Source: Bacillota bacterium (lineage in GTDB: Bacteria > Bacillota > Bacilli > Alicyclobacillales > SLC66). From it: DNA of 18,551 bases. The translations under genes were made by a program, and so were the position numbers. How positions within the stretch are numbered: position 1 is the first letter of the stretch; each line of letters begins with the position of its first letter. The stretch covers positions 1-18,551 of the forward strand of contig JAJZCJ010000029.1 of the NCBI GenBank assembly GCA_021846145.1, read 5' to 3'. Below are positions 14,253-18,551 of this stretch, in pieces. The notes beneath the pieces were generated by a model. The model did not search any database, was not told the DNA's origin, and worked only from the letters and a program-made list of their open reading frames with translations.

Positions 14253-14761
14253 GAGTGTGTCGTGAGATCAGACCTTGTCATGCCCTCTGGGGCAATAACG
14301 GAAACTACTTCACCACGGGCACAAAGTTCTCCTTGCACGTACAATTCGCTGTGAACCACCACTTTTTTCTTGCCCACTTCCACAATCTTTCCGCGGACAA
14401 TGATCGGTTGCCCATGGGGCGTTGGCTTGACAAAATCCACCTTGAGCGAAGCGGTGACACAACGCGGGACAGCGGCTCCATCGCCAAGCTCATGCCCGTC
14501 TCGCCGATGCAATGCCAGTGATGCGGATCCTGTACTATGGCAATCGATCAAGGATGCGATCAGACCACCGTATACGAATCCTGGGATCGCCAAATGTTCA
14601 GGGCGAGGGAAATACTCGGTGACGGTCTTTTCTCCATCCCACTGTGTTTTTAATTGTAAGCCATGTTCATTTAGCCTGCCGCAGCCATAACAATGGGAAA
14701 AATTATCTGGATAATAATTCTGCACAAAAAGTGAAGGAATCTGCTCGTCTGTATAACTCAT
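14249..14761 (-). CDS. PaaI-like hotdog-fold acyl-CoA thioesterase
   Basis: A 170-residue hotdog-fold protein of the PaaI/4HBT type, which hydrolyses acyl-CoA thioesters in the cytoplasm. The N-terminal HCYGCGRLNEHGLQLK (residues 23-38) is a motif common in this subgroup. The central IPGFVYGGLIASLIDCHSTGSA corresponds to the HGG active-site segment and helix, with Tyr replacing the usual His, followed by Asp73. ASLKVDFVKPTP and GKIVEVGKKKVVVHSEL form the outer strands. Length is normal for the family. The ATG at 14761 has AGGGGG upstream. It converges with the GGDEF-PAS gene and their stops overlap, leaving no room for a terminator between. Upstream is a 100-bp gap to the FTR1 promoter. The acyl substrate is unknown. 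Confidence 0.85.
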   Translation of the reverse strand: MSYTDEQIPSLFVQNYYPDNFSHCYGCGRLNEHGLQLKTQWDGEKTVTEYFPRPEHLAIPGFVYGGLIASLIDCHSTGSASLALHRRDGHELGDGAAVPRCVTASLKVDFVKPTPHGQPIIVRGKIVEVGKKKVVVHSELYVQGELCARGEVVSVIAPEGMTRSDLTTHS

Positions 14762-14861
14762 TCATGATAGCCCCCTAAAATACTCACTTCCTAATAATAG
14801 GTTATCATATTTTGCGAGCGATTGCAGCACAGAAGCTTTCAGTGCGACACATCTGTCATGA

Positions 14862-14890
14862 TTGACGCGATGAATGACAAACGTTATGAT
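14862..14890 (+). promoter_or_regulatory. Promoter of the FTR1 iron permease gene
   Basis: TTGACG (14862-14867), a 17-nt spacer and TATGAT (14885-14890) make a good sigma-A promoter. Transcription would start near 14897, about 40 nt before the TTG start. A repeated ATAGTCG follows. No convincing Fur box was found. Confidence 0.6.
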
Positions 14891-14938
14891 TATTGTAATA
14901 GTCGACAAAAATAGTCGTGATTAGATCGGGGTGGTATA

Positions 14939-15748
14939 TTGCTGGCCTCTATGCTTATTTTTTTTCGAGAATCATTAGAAGCTGCGATGATATGTTCCAT
15001 TATGTTTACGTATCTAAAACAAATTGGTCGGGGCGATCGTTTTAGGGACGTGTGGATTGGCATTGGTGCGGCATTGGTCGTGGATGTGGTGTGCGGTGTG
15101 ATGATATTTTCGCTGATCCGACATTATGACGGCTCCGTTCTTCAAACGCAAATTGAGGGGATCACGTATGTTATCGCTTGCGGCGTTTTGACGTATATGA
15201 CATTCTGGATGAAACAGCAGGGTCGCAATCTCCGCCATCAACTTCAGGCTAAAATAAGTTTGGCGGTGAGCACAGGATCCATGTTTGCGATCGCGTTGAT
15301 TGCATTTATTACGGTCGGGCGAGAGGGACTGGAAACTGTCGTGTTTATGATTGCGATCGCTTTTCAGACGAACCCGTTATGGCTTGCTGTGGGGGCAGTG
15401 TTTGGCACGATGATGGGGCTGATGCTTAGTTATGCCATTTATGTATTTGGCAAACGCGTTAAACTCCACTATTTTTTTAATGTGATGGGGGGATTACTGA
15501 TGCTGTTTGCTGCTGGTTTGTTGGCGGATAGCATTGAAAATTTTCAACAACTGGGATGGCTGCCAAAAGAACAGGCAGTGTGGAGCTCTGCTTTCTTACT
15601 TAGGGAGAACAGCGTGTTAGGGGACATTTTGCATTCATTTTTTGGCTATGCGGAGAATCCCACTGCGATGCAAATCGTCTTCTACTTTGGTTTTTTGGTG
15701 GTAGTGAGAATGTTTTGGCGAAGGGAACTAACACAGGGACGGGTATGA
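14939..15748 (+). CDS. FTR1-family high-affinity iron permease
   Basis: A 269-residue protein of the FTR1/EfeU family, which imports iron across the cytoplasmic membrane. The two diagnostic iron-binding RExxE motifs are present: RESLE (10-14) in the first membrane helix and REGLE (128-132) in the fourth. About seven hydrophobic segments are visible, the expected topology. The TTG at 14939 is preferred because GGGGTGG lies just upstream at normal spacing, whereas the in-frame ATG at 14951 is too distant. Bacterial relatives usually sit with EfeO-like cupredoxin and EfeB-like DyP peroxidase genes. Neither is within the window on this strand, so it may act alone or with distant partners. A tiny hydrophobic ORF overlaps its stop. 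Confidence 0.92.
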   Translation: MLASMLIFFRESLEAAMICSIMFTYLKQIGRGDRFRDVWIGIGAALVVDVVCGVMIFSLIRHYDGSVLQTQIEGITYVIACGVLTYMTFWMKQQGRNLRHQLQAKISLAVSTGSMFAIALIAFITVGREGLETVVFMIAIAFQTNPLWLAVGAVFGTMMGLMLSYAIYVFGKRVKLHYFFNVMGGLLMLFAAGLLADSIENFQQLGWLPKEQAVWSSAFLLRENSVLGDILHSFFGYAENPTAMQIVFYFGFLVVVRMFWRRELTQGRV

Positions 15749-15828
15749 CGTGGTCTGTGATGGCCTTGACGAATGTTTTAGTTCTCGGTATGCTACTTCT
15801 AAGGGTTTTGATCGCGGCGCTCATTTAG
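15745..15828 (+). CDS. Possible 27-residue membrane peptide
   Basis: An ATG overlapping the FTR1 stop (ATGA) opens a 27-codon frame with one long hydrophobic stretch (ALTNVLVLGMLLLRVLIAAL), a length suited to a single membrane helix. Coupled translation from FTR1 is possible. Against it, the same bases contain the promoter proposed for the trpG leader, there is no ribosome binding site of its own, and ORFs this short occur by chance. It is listed because small membrane peptides are easily missed. Confidence 0.25.
   Translation: MTWSVMALTNVLVLGMLLLRVLIAALI
15766..15794 (+). promoter_or_regulatory. Candidate promoter of the trpG leader
   Basis: TTGACG (15766-15771) and TATGCT (15789-15794) are spaced by exactly 17 nt. 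Transcription would start near 15801, placing the hairpin, triplets and terminator below at positions along the leader similar to those in the B. subtilis trp leader. Confidence 0.5.
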
Positions 15829-15874
15829 CGAAGCGCCGGATTAGGTTGGTAGAGTTGAGCTGAGATGAGCACAG
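15815..15874 (+). promoter_or_regulatory. Candidate TRAP-type site: 5' hairpin and GAG triplets
   Basis: A perfect 7-bp hairpin (CGGCGCT 15815-15821 with AGCGCCG 15832-15838) is followed by triplets in strict 5-nt register: TAG 15842, TGG 15847, GAG 15852, GAG 15857, GAG 15862, GAG 15867, CAG 15872. TRAP, the tryptophan-activated RNA-binding protein of Bacillus, binds (G/U)AG repeats separated by 2-3 nt, and its trp leader has a 5' stem-loop just before them. GAGTT 15852-15856 can pair with AACTC 15892-15896 of the terminator arm, a possible antiterminator that TRAP binding would block. There are only five good triplets (TAG and four GAG) plus two imperfect ones, against eleven in the classic site, so binding is unproven. 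Confidence 0.5.
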
Positions 15875-15891
15875 CACCTATATGGTTCGCG

Positions 15892-15926
15892 AACTCGGCA
15901 AGACGACACTGACGCTGAGTTTTTTT
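15892..15926 (+). terminator. Intrinsic terminator/attenuator before trpG
   Basis: AACTCGGC (15892-15899) pairs with GCTGAGTT (15914-15921, one G.U) around a 14-nt loop, followed by seven T residues (15920-15926). It stands 12 nt before the trpG ribosome binding site. It could simply end FTR1 transcription, but its place directly after the triplet array suggests an attenuator for trpG-trpE. Confidence 0.7.
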
Positions 15927-15954
15927 GTATTTCCAGCGGAGGATGGTGTTGTAC

Positions 15955-16572
15955 ATGATTGTCATGATTGACAATTACGATTCGTTTACGTATAACCTCG
16001 TGCAGTATTTGTATGTGCTTGGGGAAGAAGTCACGGTTTTTCGCAATGATCAGGTCACGTTGGCTCAGCTTGCGGCGGTGCAACCAAGTGGGATCATCAT
16101 CTCGCCAGGCCCTGGTACGCCAGATGACGCGGGCATTTCAATGGAAGTGATCCGCCATTTTTCAAAAACCACACCGATACTTGGTGTATGCCTCGGTCAC
16201 CAGGCGATAGGGCAAGTGTTTGGTGGTCATGTGGTGCTGGCTACCACGATGATGCACGGTAAAGCCTCGACCATGATTCACAACGGTAACTCCCTATTAT
16301 TTGACGATATTCCCTCACATTTTGAAGCCATTCGCTATCATTCTTTGGTGGTCGATCCTGACACATTTCCTGACGAACTGCGCATCACAGCGCTGACAGA
16401 GGATGGCACGGTGATGGCGCTAGAACATAATAGCCTTCCTGTTTACGGCGTGCAGTTTCATCCAGAAAGTGTGCTTACTACTTATGGCATGGAATTGTTG
16501 CGCAATTTTATTCACATCACAAAACAACCGCAGGCGCAAAAGGCGGAATCTGTGCGTGGTGGGGTGTCATGA
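15955..16572 (+). CDS. trpG: Anthranilate synthase glutamine amidotransferase subunit
   Basis: A 205-residue class I glutamine amidotransferase that hydrolyses glutamine and passes ammonia to the chorismate-binding subunit encoded next. The N-terminus MIVMIDNYDSFTYNLVQYL and IIISPGPGTPDDAG are typical of TrpG/PabA. The catalytic triad is C79 in GVCLGHQAIGQ, with H169 and E171 in VQFHPES. MHGKAS and RYHSLVV are also family blocks. In Bacillus one such subunit can serve both tryptophan and folate synthesis, so PabA is an equally valid label; the TrpE-type partner favours trpG. The start at 15955 is a compromise: GGAGG at 15938-15942 is 12 nt away, while the in-frame ATG at 15943 directly abuts it and an ATG at 15964 is farther. 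It overlaps trpE by 4 nt (ATGA), indicating coupled translation. Confidence 0.93.
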   Translation: MIVMIDNYDSFTYNLVQYLYVLGEEVTVFRNDQVTLAQLAAVQPSGIIISPGPGTPDDAGISMEVIRHFSKTTPILGVCLGHQAIGQVFGGHVVLATTMMHGKASTMIHNGNSLLFDDIPSHFEAIRYHSLVVDPDTFPDELRITALTEDGTVMALEHNSLPVYGVQFHPESVLTTYGMELLRNFIHITKQPQAQKAESVRGGVS

Positions 16573-18002
16573 TGGAGGGTATGCGCAAATTGCAAGTAAA
16601 AACGCAAGTGATCAAGGTGCCCACTACCACCTCGGCGTTTACTTTTTTTACCGTGCTAAGTCACGAATACGGGAGTACGAATGTGGCATTGTTAGACGCT
16701 CACGTTCAGGAGGACACGGTTTTTAACCAAGCGATGATTGGTTTATTTCCTGCTGTTCACGTCAAGGTGAAAAACAATCAGCTCGACCTAAGCGGGGATG
16801 AGTCTTTGTTGCGGCAACTTGAGGAGCCAAGGACGCAGTGGATTGATGGGCAAATGGACGCACACTTGCAACGCATATTGACGCAATTTAGCGCGGATGA
16901 GACGTTGCCGCCATTTTCTTTTGGCCTTATGGGTTACTTTGGATTTGAAGCGATGCAGTACATGGAAAATATTGAATTCAAGGCCGCAGATGATCGCCAT
17001 TTGCCAGATATTTTTTTACAAATGCATCGCGTGATGATTCACGTTAACCCAGATTATACTAGCGTGTATTTGCATGATTTTGGAGACGGCGTGACACCGT
17101 TTTTGGCTGCAGATTTTTGGCGCTTGGTAATGGTAGCTAGAGCCGCTATGCCTCATTCTGTGGGGGCACCAGCGGAACCGGTCGAGTGGGTGGAAGAAGT
17201 CAGTCAAGCTGATTTTACAGACCGGGTGGTGAAGCTAAAAGCTCACATACGTGCGGGCGATATTTTCCAGTGCGTGCCTTCTAAAAGGGTGCGGGTGTTG
17301 GGGGTGGCCAACCCGCTTCAGGCTTACGCGAAATTGCGGATCATCAATCCTTCACCGTACATGTTCTACGTCGATTATGGAGCTTTTGTGTTGTTTGGGG
17401 CGAGTCCCGAAATGCAACTGCGGCTTGTGAACGGCAAGGCACTGATGAAGCCAATTGCCGGCACGTCTAAGGGCAAGGGCAAAACGCTAGAAGAGAATGA
17501 GCGGCTGATTCGGGAACTTAACGAAGATCCAAAAGAACGCGCGGAGCATGTGATGCTAGTGGATTTGTGTCGCAATGACCTGGGTCGAGTGGCGATGCCT
17601 GGGACGGTGAAAGTAGAAAAACTGTTGCAAGTGGAGGAATATTCGCATGTTTTTCACTTGGTGTCCCACGTATCGGCGGAATTGTCAAAAGAGGTAAGTG
17701 CTTTTTCGGCGGTGTTTGCCACTTTTCCAGCAGGCACGTTGTCAGGCGCGCCGAAAATTAGGGCGATTCAAATTCTCGCACAAACGGAGAATTTTTTGCG
17801 CGGACCTTATGGGGGAATTATTGGCATGTTTGACCACATGGGCAACTTGGATTCTGCTATCCTCATTCGGACGGTGGTTTATCAGGACGGGGTGGCCTAC
17901 CTCCAGGCAGGTGCGGGGATTGTGGCAGACTCGGTGCCGGAACTGGAGTGGGACGAATGTGATCATAAATTAGGGGCCTTGCGCGCAATATTTAAAGACT
18001 GA
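16569..18002 (+). CDS. trpE: Anthranilate synthase component I
   Basis: A 477-residue chorismate-utilising enzyme that, with TrpG, makes anthranilate from chorismate, the first step of tryptophan synthesis. The C-terminal chorismate-binding domain carries KAHIRAGDIFQCVPSKR, INPSPYMFYVDYG, FGASPEM, PIAGT, EDPKERAEHVMLVDLCRNDLGRV, FPAGTLSGAPKIRAI, RGPYGGIIGMFD and AGAGIVADSVPELEWDEC. PIAGT, rather than the PIKGT of aminodeoxychorismate synthases, marks it as TrpE rather than PabB. The N-terminal domain includes FSFGLMGYFGFEAMQYME. At residues 41-44 it has LLDA where TrpE normally has the LLES motif of the tryptophan feedback site, so inhibition may be weakened. The first ATG (overlapping the trpG stop) is used; ATGs at 16572 and 16581 are alternatives. 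No further trp genes follow within the window. Confidence 0.93.
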   Translation: MMEGMRKLQVKTQVIKVPTTTSAFTFFTVLSHEYGSTNVALLDAHVQEDTVFNQAMIGLFPAVHVKVKNNQLDLSGDESLLRQLEEPRTQWIDGQMDAHLQRILTQFSADETLPPFSFGLMGYFGFEAMQYMENIEFKAADDRHLPDIFLQMHRVMIHVNPDYTSVYLHDFGDGVTPFLAADFWRLVMVARAAMPHSVGAPAEPVEWVEEVSQADFTDRVVKLKAHIRAGDIFQCVPSKRVRVLGVANPLQAYAKLRIINPSPYMFYVDYGAFVLFGASPEMQLRLVNGKALMKPIAGTSKGKGKTLEENERLIRELNEDPKERAEHVMLVDLCRNDLGRVAMPGTVKVEKLLQVEEYSHVFHLVSHVSAELSKEVSAFSAVFATFPAGTLSGAPKIRAIQILAQTENFLRGPYGGIIGMFDHMGNLDSAILIRTVVYQDGVAYLQAGAGIVADSVPELEWDECDHKLGALRAIFKD

Positions 18003-18068
18003 TAGGGTACTAGTGGACAAATGCCTAAGCGTAGGCTGATAGTGACTAATTTCATAGGGGGAATCAGC

Positions 18069-18488
18069 ATGGATGAACTCCTGCAATTTCTCGCGGTGAT
18101 GGCGGCACTATCGGCGGGCGCACAGGCGATTACGCAACAAATGAAAAAACGCATCACCATCTTGCACTTGAATGCCAAGGCAAAACCAAATGATTCGGTG
18201 TGGGATGAGGTTTACGAAGATGCCTTGCGGCGTGTGAACATTCACCTGCTCGTCGGTGTGAATGGGGCTGTTTTAGCGGGTCTCGCACAAGTGCATCCCT
18301 TGCAGTTACTTAAGCTTCGTCCCATTTGGAGTGCGATGCAGCCTGAATGGGTGGCGAGTATGTTGGATTATAGTGTCGCTGGGGTGCTGGTGGCTTACGG
18401 TGGTCCTTGGTTCCATGATGCGCTCGGATTGCTGCGTACCTACAAGACCCAAGCGAAGGCCATACCAGATCCACCTGCAAAAGAGTAA
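18069..18488 (+). CDS. Hypothetical small membrane protein, 139 residues
   Basis: I do not recognise this protein. It has three hydrophobic stretches: about residues 4-22 (LLQFLAVMAALSAGAQAI), 59-80 (HLLVGVNGAVLAGLAQVHPL) and 100-125 (DYSVAGVLVAYGGPWFHDAL). A charged region lies between the first two (QQMKKRITILHLNAKAKPND, VWDEVYEDALRR), and the tail is short and Pro-rich. Two to three membrane passes are plausible. The ATG at 18069 is chosen because AGGGGGA lies 6 nt upstream; the frame opens 48 nt earlier but without such a site. It follows trpE by 66 nt, and the small hairpin in that gap (18023-18036) has no T run, so read-through from trpG-trpE is possible. A holin-like role crossed my mind but nothing specific supports it. 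Confidence 0.75.
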   Translation: MDELLQFLAVMAALSAGAQAITQQMKKRITILHLNAKAKPNDSVWDEVYEDALRRVNIHLLVGVNGAVLAGLAQVHPLQLLKLRPIWSAMQPEWVASMLDYSVAGVLVAYGGPWFHDALGLLRTYKTQAKAIPDPPAKE

Positions 18489-18508
18489 AAAAAACTAATC
18501 CATATAGG

Positions 18509-18537
18509 TTGATTATTGTCGCATTTCGTGGTATCTT
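18509..18537 (+). promoter_or_regulatory. Possible promoter for a gene beyond the window
   Basis: TTGATT (18509-18514) and TATCTT (18532-18537) are spaced by 17 nt just before the right edge. It is a weak match and the gene it would serve is outside the window. Confidence 0.3.
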
Positions 18538-18551
18538 AGCTATTGCGTTCC

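Noticed and set aside
14880..14905. Fur box near the FTR1 promoter
   Set aside because: The A/T-rich stretch has only partial resemblance to the Fur consensus symmetry; too few matches to support a call.
15801..15950. T-box riboswitch in front of trpG
   Set aside because: The conserved T-box sequence and a specifier stem are not visible, and the leader is too short; the triplet array fits a TRAP-type site better.
18023..18036. Hairpin GCCTA-AGCG-TAGGC after trpE as terminator
   Set aside because: Only 5 bp of stem and no following T run.

Overview
The window reads as chromosomal DNA of a low-to-moderate G+C Bacillota. Supporting this are strong purine-rich ribosome binding sites, sigma-A-like promoters, GTG/TTG starts, a yhjC/yhjB-type DUF3311 + sodium:solute symporter pair, and a trp-leader-like attenuator of the Bacillus TRAP type. 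The lone FTR1 iron permease would suit an acidophilic, Alicyclobacillaceae-like host, but that is a guess. There are no rRNA, tRNA or CRISPR features.

Layout. (1) 1-1160: the 5' part of an IS110-family transposase (minus strand, cut by the window edge) and its noncoding upstream end, where an IS110-group bridge RNA would lie. (2) 1161-9988: a sugar/polyol catabolic island. A DeoR-type repressor and a 5'-truncated class I aldolase remnant read leftward. A binding protein, ABC ATPase, permease, zinc sorbitol/xylitol-type dehydrogenase, HAD phosphatase and xylulokinase read rightward. The divergent promoter region holds a near-ideal promoter each way and a palindromic operator between them. The most economical reading is import of a pentitol or related polyol, oxidation to a ketose (D-xylulose is the obvious candidate) and phosphorylation to xylulose 5-phosphate, repressed by the DeoR protein. 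Both outer genes of the island, the aldolase and a PfkB-family kinase, are broken. (3) 9987-10481: a scar made of the domain V/VI tail of a group II intron and a 3'-truncated Uma2-family nuclease gene that runs into a bidirectional terminator. (4) 10497-12186: SSS transporter plus DUF3311 partner, minus strand. (5) 12422-14761: an unknown basic 109-residue protein, a membrane GGDEF-PAS protein, and a convergent PaaI-like thioesterase whose stop overlaps that of the GGDEF gene. (6) 14862-15828: FTR1 iron permease and a doubtful 27-codon membrane ORF. (7) 15766-18002: a candidate trp-type attenuator leader followed by overlapping trpG and trpE. (8) 18069-18488: an unknown small membrane protein.

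The most interesting item is the leader at 15766-15926. A promoter is followed in order by a short 5' hairpin, GAG/TAG triplets in strict 5-nt register, and a U-tailed terminator just before trpG. This matches the architecture of the B. subtilis trp leader regulated by TRAP, but it stands in front of a trpG-trpE pair with no other trp genes visible. The TrpE also has LLDA in place of the LLES motif that normally contributes to tryptophan feedback, so control may have moved from enzyme to RNA. Coordinates and motifs were read by eye; no database search or folding program was run.
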